Counted from the stretch's first letter, positions 9,385-18,407 are shown. The stretch: 64,000 nt of DNA from Psychrobacillus psychrodurans (GCF_027563345.1 NZ_JAMKBK010000007.1); one strand, 5' to 3'. Numbers and translations are program-made. The notes: generated from the sequence alone by a model not told the origin.

Positions 9385-9807
9385 ATGACAATTAATAGTC
9401 AAATGTACAATGTGGAAATAATAATGAGAGAGATGCTTGAAGTACAGCAAAAATCTATGATGTTCGTCAACATGCTCTCTGAAGGAGAATCATTATCTCA
9501 AAACCAGCTTATACTTCTTCTTCAATTGAAAATTAAGGGTGGAATGAAAGCAACTGAAATTGCTGATTTTTTCAGTGTAACACCTGGAGCAGTTACATCA
9601 ATGTGCGATAAACTAGAAAAATTAGATCTATTAGAGCGAATTAGAGAGACTGAAGATCGAAGAGTAGTGAAAATGGTTTTAACGAAGGATGGAGAAATTA
9701 AAGTACAAGAAATATTTTTAAAATTTCCACAAGAAAAACTAACAGATATTGCACAAGTTTTAATTGATGTAAATCTGTTAATGGGAAAACTTTTAGGGAT
9801 TTCATAA
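9385..9807 (+). CDS. MarR-family transcriptional regulator
   Basis: 140 residues with a winged helix: helix LLQLKIKGGMKATEIADFF, recognition helix TPGAVTSMCDKLEKLDLLER and wing RETEDRRVVKMVLT. Dimerising helices lie at both ends. The next gene, a bactofilin-like one, has a palindrome in its promoter region that could be the target. No ligand can be inferred. The ribosome site is weak (GGGCAGTG). Confidence 0.85.
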   Translation: MTINSQMYNVEIIMREMLEVQQKSMMFVNMLSEGESLSQNQLILLLQLKIKGGMKATEIADFFSVTPGAVTSMCDKLEKLDLLERIRETEDRRVVKMVLTKDGEIKVQEIFLKFPQEKLTDIAQVLIDVNLLMGKLLGIS

Positions 9808-9826
9808 AAATGAAATCCTTTTTTTA
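9797..9826 (+). terminator. Rho-independent terminator overlapping the marR stop codon
   Basis: GGATTTCA and TGAAATCC pair around a six-base loop that contains the stop codon, followed by eight T. Confidence 0.85.
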
Positions 9827-9925
9827 TTGTCTCAATATGTGGCCTGCCTATTTAAAATTGCCTTCTATGTACAATTTTTTGTTATTGACAAAACAAACCT
9901 GCATATAGTTTAATTGAAATATATT

Positions 9926-9948
9926 TTAGTAATTAAAATATTTACTAA
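9926..9948. promoter_or_regulatory. Inverted repeat, candidate MarR operator
   Basis: TTAGTAA, nine AT-only bases, TTACTAA. It lies about 25 bases before the bactofilin-like start and about 40 bases after a TTGACA (-35-like), where a repressor would block transcription. Confidence 0.45.
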
Positions 9949-9973
9949 GTAAATTAATGTGGGGTGTTTATCC

Positions 9974-10639
9974 ATGACAAGTGAACGAATTACAAAGCTC
10001 CGCAGTTTAACATTTACAAGTGGCAATATTAAAAACTTAGCCACAGACTGTGAACAATTAAATATTCGAGGTTCTGTAGCTTTACACCAAGAAGTACGAT
10101 TAAGAGAAATTTCCTCACATGGTCATAGCTCTTTTCATTCTCTCGTTTCAGCGAATATTTTTAAAAATACAGGAGCTTGTGTCATCAAAGATTTTTGTGA
10201 AATTGATGAGCTTACAAATGCGGGAGACTTAAAACTGCGGTATGGAAAAATAACGAAGATTAACAGTTCAGGAAAGCTAACAATTGAACAAAGTTTACAG
10301 GTAAAACAGTTTCATGTAATTGGCATTATAAAAGCAAAGGAGATACAAGCAGAACAGTTTCATTTAAAATTGTCTGGTAGAAGTGACATCGAACAACTTA
10401 TTGCAGATGAAATATGTGTAGATAAAAAAAAGTTATCTATCTCTTTATTGAAGAAAAACCTGATTTGCAAATCCATAAAAGGGAAAAGCGTGCATCTTTC
10501 CAATACAAATGCGGAAATTGTTGAAGGGGATATTGTGACGATAGGTGATAATTGTATTATACACACACTTTATTACACAGGGAGCTATTCAATTTCGCCA
10601 AATGCCAAAGTACAGCATATTAGGAGTAAAAAGAAATGA
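9974..10639 (+). CDS. Bactofilin-like polymer-forming cytoskeletal protein
   Basis: About 221 residues from the ATG that follows GGGGTG by 7-8 bases; an in-frame ATG five codons earlier lacks a site. The protein is a run of short alternating beta strands with small-residue turns (ITKINSSGKLTIEQSLQVKQF and similar), the right-handed beta-helix pattern of bactofilins and of the YhbE/YhbF proteins of B. subtilis. It overlaps the next membrane-protein gene by four bases, so it may be tethered at the membrane through it. Function is not known. Confidence 0.6.
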   Translation: MTSERITKLRSLTFTSGNIKNLATDCEQLNIRGSVALHQEVRLREISSHGHSSFHSLVSANIFKNTGACVIKDFCEIDELTNAGDLKLRYGKITKINSSGKLTIEQSLQVKQFHVIGIIKAKEIQAEQFHLKLSGRSDIEQLIADEICVDKKKLSISLLKKNLICKSIKGKSVHLSNTNAEIVEGDIVTIGDNCIIHTLYYTGSYSISPNAKVQHIRSKKK

Positions 10640-10908
10640 AAATAATCCAATCATTTTTTTGTTTATTAGCAATTCCGGTTCTATCTATTCTATATGTAGG
10701 GTTGATGGCAAGTGCATTAATATCAATCTTAGCAGGCATTTTGCGTACATTTGGACTGGACAAAATAGAAATGAGTATTTGGCAAGACGTTAACATTCCA
10801 GTGCCTTTAAGCATCCCTTTCTCACTAATTGTTTCTTTATTGCTTTTCTTTTCCTCACTTTATGTAAAACGTTCTATAACATTCTGTATTTCCAAGCTTA
10901 GGTATTAA
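10636..10908 (+). CDS. Small two-helix membrane protein, unknown function
   Basis: 90 residues with two hydrophobic stretches (about 8-36 and 58-75) joined by a short loop with KIEMSIWQD, and a basic C-terminus. The ATGA overlap with the bactofilin-like stop codon implies translational coupling. I do not recognise the family; the pairing suggests a membrane partner of the polymer. Confidence 0.7.
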   Translation: MKIIQSFFCLLAIPVLSILYVGLMASALISILAGILRTFGLDKIEMSIWQDVNIPVPLSIPFSLIVSLLLFFSSLYVKRSITFCISKLRY

Positions 10909-10944
10909 ACTTTTGTACACCTACACCTACTTGCTGATTTTAAT

Positions 10945-11010
10945 GCCTGTAACGCTCTTTTTTTAGAGTAGTGACTAAACCACTAATCATCTAGGAGAAG
11001 AGCTACAGGC
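10945..11010. other. Long imperfect hairpin in an intergenic region
   Basis: GCCTGTA near the left end pairs with TACAGGC at the right end, with CTCTT/AAGAG and TAGTG/CACTA pairs inside. It lies between convergent genes (bactofilin operon and lnrN). It has no clean T tract, so it may be a structured RNA, a decayed small element or an inefficient terminator. Confidence 0.35.
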
Positions 11011-11122
11011 ACTTCAATCGACTATCAATAATATCAACATTGAAACATAAAAAAATTTTGATTTATACATAAAGCTAGCATTGCTTGGAGTAAAAGGTCC
11101 GTTAACATGGACTAATCAATTC

Positions 11123-12223
11123 TTACCCCTTCCCTCGTTCTCCCAAGTTAATCCCAATCCCCATATACATTACACCAATCAACAGCAAAAATGAAAGGGG
11201 TAACGAAATATCACTCCACCCTGCACCAAAGAGAGCAACATCCATCATTGCATCGACTGCATAACCTAGTGGAAAGATATCCGCTAGGAAGTTGAATACT
11301 GGGTTATCCATTGCTCCTGGTTGCATATATACCCCACTAATAACTGGAATCATCGGAACAATAGACGGATAAATCATATTAAATTTTTCAGGTGTTTTAG
11401 CAATTCCAGCAATAAGCATAGCCAAGCTTACTGAGCTCATTGTATATACTGCAGCTATCGTTAGAATCATCGGAAGTGATCCTATCTCGTAGTTCAAAGC
11501 ATATTTAAAAATGAGAAAAACAACGACTAATTGGATAAATCCAATGAAAAAGCTATATAATAAGTGGCCAACATACATATTTATTTTACTGACAGGGGAA
11601 AGAATCAGGCGGTTCCATACTCCACTTACCTTATCTTCATTAATACCATTTACTCTAAAACCAATAGTAAACATTACGATAAACAGTGTAAAACCAAATA
11701 GTAGCTGAGTACCCATATCATGACTTGTAAGTTTTCCACCATTAATATTTTCCGTTTGAACAGTTATTGGTGAATTTTCCAAATAGTTTTTGAGTTGTTC
11801 TCTTAAATTTGTTGTATTTTCCGAACCGGCTATCGCTTGAAGTTGGGCCTCTTCTATAAAGACTTGATGAATCTCTTGCTCTACTAACAAGATGTCAGGC
11901 ATATCCGATGCAGTAATTAAGCGATAATCATTGTTCATTAAATGAATCGCTACATCCCTTTTTCCTTCTCTAACCTGTTCTCGAGCTTCTCTTTCTTCTG
12001 AAATGACAAATTCCGTTTCACTATTATCATTTAATAGCTTAACCCACCGTTGTTCAATTTCCTCTGCATTTGAACCAGATGCAAAAACATCAACAGTTAT
12101 TTCGGTTTGACGAGATGTATCCCCAAAAATTAGGGTTGCTAAAATACTGAGGGCAATAAATAAAAGGACAAGTAGCGGTTTTCGTTTATCTTTTATAAAT
12201 TGTGCATACAAAACTGGATACAT
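11123..12223 (-). CDS. lnrN: ABC-2 permease, LnrN-like
   Basis: 366 residues from the ATG behind AGGGGGC (7 bases); an upstream in-frame ATG would overlap the previous gene. The start shares a base with that gene's stop (TAATG), showing translational coupling. Topology: one N-terminal membrane segment, an outer domain to about residue 165, then about six segments with an RLILSPVS loop typical of ABC2_membrane_3 proteins. It sits fifth in a cluster ordered kinase, regulator, ATPase, permease, permease as in B. subtilis lnrJKLMN (yfiJKLMN), which gives linearmycin resistance. Confidence 0.75.
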   Translation of the reverse strand: MYPVLYAQFIKDKRKPLLVLLFIALSILATLIFGDTSRQTEITVDVFASGSNAEEIEQRWVKLLNDNSETEFVISEEREAREQVREGKRDVAIHLMNNDYRLITASDMPDILLVEQEIHQVFIEEAQLQAIAGSENTTNLREQLKNYLENSPITVQTENINGGKLTSHDMGTQLLFGFTLFIVMFTIGFRVNGINEDKVSGVWNRLILSPVSKINMYVGHLLYSFFIGFIQLVVVFLIFKYALNYEIGSLPMILTIAAVYTMSSVSLAMLIAGIAKTPEKFNMIYPSIVPMIPVISGVYMQPGAMDNPVFNFLADIFPLGYAVDAMMDVALFGAGWSDISLPLSFLLLIGVMYMGIGINLGERGKG

Positions 12224-13491
12224 TAAATACGCCCCCTGTTTGGAAAGATAGACATACTGATAGCAAAACAAACGATAGAAATAGCAGTAAGAACAGTAAG
12301 GGGAAAGAATAAGTCACTCATATCGCTAAACTGAATCCATTTTATAGCTGTTGTCTGTGTTAAACCATTTGGAGTCCATTCCCCAATTTTTTGAAATACG
12401 TTTGGAAGTCCTTCAAGTGGAAAAAAGCTACCACCTAGAACCCCTAGCCCCATAATGATTAGAGTAAAAAGTCCACTTGCTGTATTACTATCACTCAGAT
12501 GAAGAACAATTGAGGTAAACAACGATGATAGTCCAGCAACCGTTAAGGAAAAAGCAATCATTATTACAACGAGTCCCACCCAAAATTCCAACGTCTTTCC
12601 AGGGAATACGCTTAATAACAGTTGAACAGCTGTAAAAGTAATAACCATCTGTATACAGACCAATATAAAGGTAGATACTGTTTTTCCTAATAAAAAGTTT
12701 ATTGGATTACTATTTGTTAATAGAATTCTATTAACAACTCGTTCACGCTTTTCTGTAACGGTTTTTAAAGCTACAGTTTGAGCTAAAAACAAGGCAAACA
12801 AAGTACTAATCGCAATCGTAAAGTATTGAGAAATGCTATACGTATCAATTCCTTCAACAACTTCTCTTCCCCCCTGTGGCAATACGGGTTCAGCGTACAC
12901 AGTTTCTCCTGTACTTCCTAAGGCAAACTGCACATTTAATGAATGAACAAAGTTATGAACGATATCTTGAAGTGCACCTACCTCAGTAGATGGATCTTTC
13001 GCTAAAATATTTACAGGTATATGATTGGGCCGCTCGTCTAATAAGACAACGGAAAGTACCTCATACGTAAATCCTTCTGGAATCCTTATAATCGCGTCAA
13101 GATCCCCGTTATTTACTTGTTTTGTTGCTTCCTGTTCGCTGATTTCCTTTATAGTAATCCAGTCTTGTATTTCGGGATTTATTAGAAAATCATGTATTAG
13201 ACCAACGGGGTTAAGGTTTGCTGCTTCATCAAGGACTTTCTCTTTTTCAGTAGGAGATAATTCTGTTTCTTTCACAGCATGTTCAAATTGTTCTTTCCCG
13301 ACCTTCTCGTCATCTGCTACCAATAATGCTATATCGATATGAATCGCTTCTTCATCATCTTTAAAAAGACCTGAAAAGGCGAAGTTTAGTATGACAATAA
13401 GGATAATCGGAAGTAATAGAGCCATTAAAATCTCTTTGCGGTCTCGCCAAAAAACTAGTATGTCTTTTTTAATAAATGAGCTCATTTTCAT
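12223..13491 (-). CDS. lnrM: ABC-2 permease, LnrM-like
   Basis: 422 residues: a membrane segment near residues 20-40, a large outer domain to about residue 225, then about six membrane segments with a RERVVNRILLTNSNP cytoplasmic loop. B. subtilis LnrM is slightly shorter. Forms a heterodimeric channel with the next gene product. The gap to the ATPase gene is 6 bases. Homology to polyene-antibiotic exporters is inferred from cluster order and topology, not from alignment. Confidence 0.75.
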   Translation of the reverse strand: MKMSSFIKKDILVFWRDRKEILMALLLPIILIVILNFAFSGLFKDDEEAIHIDIALLVADDEKVGKEQFEHAVKETELSPTEKEKVLDEAANLNPVGLIHDFLINPEIQDWITIKEISEQEATKQVNNGDLDAIIRIPEGFTYEVLSVVLLDERPNHIPVNILAKDPSTEVGALQDIVHNFVHSLNVQFALGSTGETVYAEPVLPQGGREVVEGIDTYSISQYFTIAISTLFALFLAQTVALKTVTEKRERVVNRILLTNSNPINFLLGKTVSTFILVCIQMVITFTAVQLLLSVFPGKTLEFWVGLVVIMIAFSLTVAGLSSLFTSIVLHLSDSNTASGLFTLIIMGLGVLGGSFFPLEGLPNVFQKIGEWTPNGLTQTTAIKWIQFSDMSDLFFPLTVLTAISIVCFAISMSIFPNRGRI

Positions 13492-13497
13492 CTCTCC

Positions 13498-14430
13498 TTA
13501 ATCCCGCAATGTTTTGCCTGTAAGGTGTAAGAAAACATCCTCTAAACTTGGAATTTCTACCTGATAGTTAACGATCTGAATTCCCTCTTTTTCTGAAGCA
13601 AGTACTAGCTTACTTAATAAATTACTATTCTTTTTAGAGATAATTCGAAGTCCTACATTCGTTTCATCCAATTGAAAAACATTTGAAAAGGATTTAATCG
13701 TGTCAATTAACGATTCACTTCTATTGCTAAGTTGAACTTGGATAGTATCCTCAGTAGATAAAATACTTAGTAATTCTTCCTTACTACCAGAAGCGATAAT
13801 CTTTCCACGATCCATAATATAAACCCTCTTACATAGTTGCTCCACCTCTTCCATGTAGTGACTTGTATAAAGGACTGTTGTACCAGAGGTTTTATTTAAT
13901 TCTCGAACAGTCTCTAAAATATGGTTTCTTGATTGGGGATCAATTCCAACAGTAGGCTCATCTAAAATTAGAATCTTGGGTTGATGCAAGAGAGCTGCAG
14001 CTATGTTTATTCTTCTTTTCATCCCACCAGAAAATGTTTTAATAAGTTCCTTTTGTCGCTCCTTTAGTCCAACCATTTCTAGCACTTCTTGAATCCTTCC
14101 TTCTAAAATATCTTTTTTCACTTGATAGGTTTGACCGAAAAATTTCAAATTTTCATATGCCGTGAGTTCTTCATATAATGCAATTTCCTGCGGCACAACT
14201 CCTAATACTTTTCGAATTTCAGAAGGGTCTTTTATTGTACTTTTTCCATCAAGCTTGATATCCCCAGAAGTAGGTCGAATTAAAGATGATATCATTGAAA
14301 TTGTAGTTGATTTCCCAGCACCATTCGGTCCGAGTAATCCAACCGATTCTCCTGCATCTAAATAAATATTAATTTCATCTACAACCTTTTTACCTTTAAA
14401 ACTTTTACTAAGCTTCACTGTTTCGAGCAT
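13498..14430 (-). CDS. lnrL: ABC transporter ATPase, LnrL-like
   Basis: 310 residues, the usual length of LnrL. Walker A GPNGAGKST (about 34-42), signature FSGGMKRR and Walker B ILILDEPTVGIDP are complete, with the switch His in YTSHYMEE. The C-terminal part carries the DrrA-like extension ending in PSLEDVFLHLTGKTLRD. Energises the two downstream permeases, probably exporting or flipping a membrane-active drug. Confidence 0.85.
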   Translation of the reverse strand: MLETVKLSKSFKGKKVVDEINIYLDAGESVGLLGPNGAGKSTTISMISSLIRPTSGDIKLDGKSTIKDPSEIRKVLGVVPQEIALYEELTAYENLKFFGQTYQVKKDILEGRIQEVLEMVGLKERQKELIKTFSGGMKRRINIAAALLHQPKILILDEPTVGIDPQSRNHILETVRELNKTSGTTVLYTSHYMEEVEQLCKRVYIMDRGKIIASGSKEELLSILSTEDTIQVQLSNRSESLIDTIKSFSNVFQLDETNVGLRIISKKNSNLLSKLVLASEKEGIQIVNYQVEIPSLEDVFLHLTGKTLRD

Positions 14431-14542
14431 TGATCCGCACCCCTTTATCGATTGTTAAGTTCAATATATAAAAAAAGAAACAGTATCACTACTGTCTCTA
14501 GTCACGACTTATTTATTTATCCATTACTTTTGTTTATATTAT

Positions 14543-15175
14543 TTATACAAGATTGTGTCGAATGGCATAAATAGCTAGTTGAGTACGATCCCTTAAGTCT
14601 AATTTACTTAAAATTTGACTTGTATTATTTTTCACAGTACCTACAGAAATAGCTAGTCTTTCAGCTATTTCATTATTATTAAGTCCATCACCAATACATT
14701 TTAATATGGCTCGTTCCCTTGGGGTTAAAGTGGAGTCTGGTTCTTTAGTGTCCTGCTGTTTCATCAACTGGGGAACGACTTTTGCTGCTATTTGCTCTTC
14801 CAACGATAATCCCCCCTTCAATGCACTACGGATTGAACGGAGTAAAGAACTGGTATCACCATTCTTTAAAATGTAACCATTCACCCCAATACGAAGTGCC
14901 TCCATTACATAATGATCATCATCAAAGGTAGTTAACATTAAAATCTTCGTATTGGGCCAGCGAGATTGAATGACCTTTGCTGTTTCCAATCCATCCATAA
15001 TAGGCATCCTAATATCGAGTATTGCAATATCAAATTGCATTTTTTCACATAGTTTCACAGCTTCTTTTCCATTGTCTGTTTCCCCAGTAACATTATACTC
15101 ATGCTCTGTTTCAATCATCATTTTTAATCCCTGTCTCACCATTACTTGATCTTCTACCAGTAGTATCCGAATCAT
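14543..15175 (-). CDS. lnrK: NarL/LuxR-type response regulator, LnrK-like
   Basis: Receiver domain with phospho-acceptor Asp54 in AILDIRMP and a C-terminal LuxR helix-turn-helix (LTPRERAILKCIGDGLNNNE onward). About 210 residues. ATG chosen because AGGTGAT lies upstream; a GTG three codons earlier sits inside that site. It overlaps the kinase gene by 65 bases. Likely activates the exporter genes downstream. Confidence 0.85.
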   Translation of the reverse strand: MIRILLVEDQVMVRQGLKMMIETEHEYNVTGETDNGKEAVKLCEKMQFDIAILDIRMPIMDGLETAKVIQSRWPNTKILMLTTFDDDHYVMEALRIGVNGYILKNGDTSSLLRSIRSALKGGLSLEEQIAAKVVPQLMKQQDTKEPDSTLTPRERAILKCIGDGLNNNEIAERLAISVGTVKNNTSQILSKLDLRDRTQLAIYAIRHNLV

Positions 15176-16313
15176 GCTTATCACCTATATTTGTCATTTT
15201 AATATAACCACTAACTGTAAACTGTACTTCTGTTTGATATACTTTTAATTCACCATTATATTTTTCTAATCGTTCTCTCATGGATCTGAGTCCAAATCCT
15301 TCTTGATAGCCTCTCTTTTGAGAGACTAGATTACTAATTTCAAAACGAAAAATACTACCACCCGGTGCTTCAAAAAGAATATTTGCTTCTTTGACTTGAC
15401 TATGCTTCATTATATTTGTTAATGCCTCTTGGACAGTACGATAAATTACAAAAGATTGTTCACCGTTTAAAGGGGCAGAAAAAGCACCATATTTTACAGA
15501 AAAATGAATGCGCATCATATTTTCCAGTTCTAATTTTCGAATTAAACGTAAAATACCAGGAAGCCCACCACTATCATTTGCCTTGAGTGATTTTACGGCC
15601 CTACGTGTTTCATCTAGACTATCACTAGCTATTTCTTTTAAGGACTGTACACTTTCCTTGTAGTCCTCAGAAATTTGCAAACGAAACATTTCTAACTGCA
15701 TTATTAGTGCTGTCAATTTATGACCAACTGAATCATGTATTTCATGGGCAATCATTGCCCTTTCCTCTTGTCTTGCTAACTCCTCATCCGAAACCGCTCT
15801 TCGCTTTAGGTCACGACTTCCACTTAAAATCTTCTGATATCGTGCATCTAAGTCCATTAACTGATACTTTGTTTTTATATAAAATATTAAAGCAATGAAA
15901 AGCAGAACTGTATATATGGCTATGAGGAATTGGATGAGCGGCGCTAAATTACTATATAAAACGGTTATCGATAATCCAAATACTCCAAATATCCCATTAA
16001 CTATACTATATCTAAACGGCATTCGATAAAATCCCTCTGCTATTAGAAGGGAAATGATAAGGATAAGAAATGGATTAAACTCTTTATTGAAGGGAAACAG
16101 GATAGCTATTGCAATAATGCTATTCATACATAAAAGTAAAAACAGTAAATATAGCTTTTTTTCGATTAGTGGAACGATAAAAAAGAGCAGAAAGTATAAT
16201 GAAACCCCAAATATACTAGTAGTTAAAAGGTCTTTATTCATTTTCAAAAGGTAACCAATAGCAAATGGCCAAACACTCATGTTTATCAGAATCCACAACC
16301 AGTAGAATTTCAT
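15111..16313 (-). CDS. lnrJ: Sensor histidine kinase (HisKA_3), LnrJ-like
   Basis: About 400 residues: five to six N-terminal membrane segments up to about residue 145, then the dimerisation domain with the His box (MIAHEIHDSVGHKLT) and a HATPase domain (GFGLRSMRERLEKY). There is no sizeable outer sensor domain, so it probably senses in the membrane, as LnrJ and LiaS do. Start chosen for GGGG 7 bases upstream of the ATG; an ATG six codons earlier has no site. Its last 22 codons run into the response-regulator gene and look non-homologous, so the stop may have moved. Confidence 0.82.
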   Translation of the reverse strand: MKFYWLWILINMSVWPFAIGYLLKMNKDLLTTSIFGVSLYFLLFFIVPLIEKKLYLLFLLLCMNSIIAIAILFPFNKEFNPFLILIISLLIAEGFYRMPFRYSIVNGIFGVFGLSITVLYSNLAPLIQFLIAIYTVLLFIALIFYIKTKYQLMDLDARYQKILSGSRDLKRRAVSDEELARQEERAMIAHEIHDSVGHKLTALIMQLEMFRLQISEDYKESVQSLKEIASDSLDETRRAVKSLKANDSGGLPGILRLIRKLELENMMRIHFSVKYGAFSAPLNGEQSFVIYRTVQEALTNIMKHSQVKEANILFEAPGGSIFRFEISNLVSQKRGYQEGFGLRSMRERLEKYNGELKVYQTEVQFTVSGYIKMTNIGDKHDSDTTGRRSSNGETGIKNDD

Positions 16314-16331
16314 AGTATGACCCCATTTCAT

Positions 16332-16676
16332 ACAGGGAATATATTAACAATATTAGCACTTACCTCTCTATTTCACCATATATACTGGAATAACTCTAAA
16401 GGAATCCTTATCACGATCTCCAATCTATCTCATGGTGTAAAAAAAACTTTCCTAGCTGTACTAGAATAAGCTCTATGGATTCCACATATAAAATGGCATT
16501 GGCATCTTATCATTCACTAATTTACTTATGAGACGGTTCACTGCTACTAATACTTATCATATAGAAGGTGTTGATAGGTGTGCGAGAAGTGTATTTAGTG
16601 GATATAAAAAATACTGTTGACGTAAGGATTCTCTCTTTTGGAAGAAAACTTTTTTCTTCCTCAGTCTTATCTATAC
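16332..16676. other. Gene-free interval between lnrJ and gltS terminator
   Basis: No ORF with a ribosome site, no repeat and no clear promoter of lnrJ was recognised here, although that promoter must lie in the part next to lnrJ. Confidence 0.5.
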
Positions 16677-16719
16677 AAAAAAGCTTCTAGCCGATAGACA
16701 AGGACTAGAAGCTTTTTTT
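16677..16719 (-). terminator. Rho-independent terminator of gltS, usable on both strands
   Basis: AAAAGCTTCTAG and CTAGAAGCTTTT form a 12-base stem with a 15-base loop and T/A tracts on both sides. Confidence 0.85.
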
Positions 16720-16763
16720 ATTAAATCAGAAATAGTTAATCTGAAAACAGTCATTTCAATAAA

Positions 16764-17948
16764 TCACTTGAACAAGTTAATGGTCGTGATAATGATTGGT
16801 GCGCTAAATACAACATCGATCAGGAATGCACCAACAATTGGCACGACTAGGAAAGCCGTACGAGAAGGACCATACTTGCTCACGGTCGCGGACATGTTCG
16901 CCATTGCGTTCGGTGTTGCTCCCAGCCCGTGGCCTAAGAATCCCGAGATCATAACAGCTGCATCGTAATCCTTGCCAAGCAATGGAAACATCACAAAGAG
17001 GGCATACAAGACGACGACGATAACCTGGATGAGTATAATGCCGATGAGTGGTAGTGCGAGATCTGCTACTTCCCATAGCTTGATGCTCATCAGTGCCATC
17101 GAGAGAAAAATCGCAAGCGAAACATCACCGATTAAGTTGATCTCCTTCATGTTCACCGTGCCCTTTATAAAGTGATCGGCAAGATTCCTGACCATGACCG
17201 CCACGAACATCGCCCCGATATAGGACGGTAGGACGAAGCCGGTCACATTCGTAAACAAATCACCTAGATACGTTCCCACTGCCATCGAGAACGTGATGAG
17301 GGCAACCTGAACCATGAATGACCACTCTTGAATCGGTCTCTCATCTTTCTCTACATACCCTTCTATTTTACCTGTTGCTGGCTTCAAGTCATGTTTTTTA
17401 ATCAGGTACCGTGCAACTGGGCCACCAGAAAGGCTACCGCAAATCAGTCCAAGTGTAGCGGCGGCCATCCCAATTGTTAAAGCTGAGGAAATGCCCAAGT
17501 CCTCAATCGTCTGTCCATATGCCGCAGCACCGCCATGTCCTCCGTTCATTGAAACTGCTCCAGCCATGACACCTAATAGTGGGTCAATTCCAAACAATCC
17601 GGCAAACGAAACGCCGATTACGTTCTGCAAGAACACCGTAACTCCACACAAGAGTAAGTAGATGACTAAGAGTTTCCCACCCAGTTTGATGAGCTTGAAG
17701 CTTGCCCCAAGGCCGACCGTCGTAAAGAAGGCGATCATAAACAGCGTCTGTAGCGATGTATCCAAGGAAACCTCGACTATCCCCGTAGTTTTCAACACGA
17801 GCGCTAAAGTAGCGAATATCAAACCGCCGACGACAGGAGCAGGGATTAGAAACCGGTTAAGTAATCCGATGCGGTTGACAAGTGCCATTCCAAACAAATA
17901 GAGAGCTACTGCAAGGAACAAAGTTGTAATTTGATTGAGTTCGATCAT
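16764..17948 (-). CDS. gltS: Sodium/glutamate symporter
   Basis: 394 residues with about ten hydrophobic segments. The GltS (ESS) family motifs are visible: GGHGGAAAYG in the first half and GFLGHGLGATPNAMAN in the second, the two inverted-repeat transport hairpins. It imports glutamate with Na+. Base composition is clearly richer in GC than its surroundings (one 60-base stretch at 16861-16920 counts 34 GC), pointing to recent transfer. It lies 14 bases after a gene remnant and may depend on that gene's old promoter. Confidence 0.92.
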   Translation of the reverse strand: MIELNQITTLFLAVALYLFGMALVNRIGLLNRFLIPAPVVGGLIFATLALVLKTTGIVEVSLDTSLQTLFMIAFFTTVGLGASFKLIKLGGKLLVIYLLLCGVTVFLQNVIGVSFAGLFGIDPLLGVMAGAVSMNGGHGGAAAYGQTIEDLGISSALTIGMAAATLGLICGSLSGGPVARYLIKKHDLKPATGKIEGYVEKDERPIQEWSFMVQVALITFSMAVGTYLGDLFTNVTGFVLPSYIGAMFVAVMVRNLADHFIKGTVNMKEINLIGDVSLAIFLSMALMSIKLWEVADLALPLIGIILIQVIVVVLYALFVMFPLLGKDYDAAVMISGFLGHGLGATPNAMANMSATVSKYGPSRTAFLVVPIVGAFLIDVVFSAPIIITTINLFK

Positions 17949-17962
17949 ATATCTTCACCTTT

Positions 17963-18202
17963 CTAAAAAGCCTTTACCGCTCCATTGATGAAGTTCCCCC
18001 AGCCGAACCGTTCAGCCGTTATCATCAATATCTTAGTTAACTTTGGATATGTTAAAGCTTGTCGTTTTGTCATTTTCGCATATGTGCTGAATGAACGCAG
18101 CCAGCTAATCACTGCATAATTCGAATTTCGTTTCCTCTCGAACACATATGTGACACCGAGCCCATCTGCACGGTAAAAATGCTTTGACGAGTTGCAATCG
18201 TC
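17963..18202 (-). pseudogene. C-terminal remnant of an unidentified protein upstream of gltS
   Basis: The frame is open without a start codon from just after a TGA and encodes about 79 residues (containing HFYRADGLGVTYVFERK and ending ERFGWGNFINGAVKAF). A GTG inside it would give 60 residues but has no ribosome site. It looks like the tail of a longer protein whose front is lost. Its GC-richer sequence resembles gltS, and the 14-base gap suggests both came together. I do not recognise the family. Confidence 0.5.
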
Positions 18203-18393
18203 TCACTGTAGATTTACTACTTATCCAAAGACTGCAACTCTTTCCTTACACAAAAGACTCAACCTAAACTAATGCCGATATACAAGGACCATCCTTATAC
18301 TCCAACAATAAATCCTAGTATTAGCACGGTAAAAATTTAATATGCCTTAGTAAATTTTAATTTTTTCATCAACAATAAGTTTCCCTCTACACT

Positions 18394-18407
18394 TGGTAGC
18401 GCTTTCA
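18394..18407 (-). promoter_or_regulatory. cre-like CcpA operator
   Basis: On the minus strand TGAAAGCGCTACCA fits the cre consensus TGWAARCGYTWNCW at every position. Just upstream a TTGTAG and TAAAAT pair with 18-base spacing could be the promoter of the degraded gene and gltS, so expression may be repressed by preferred sugars. Confidence 0.55.
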
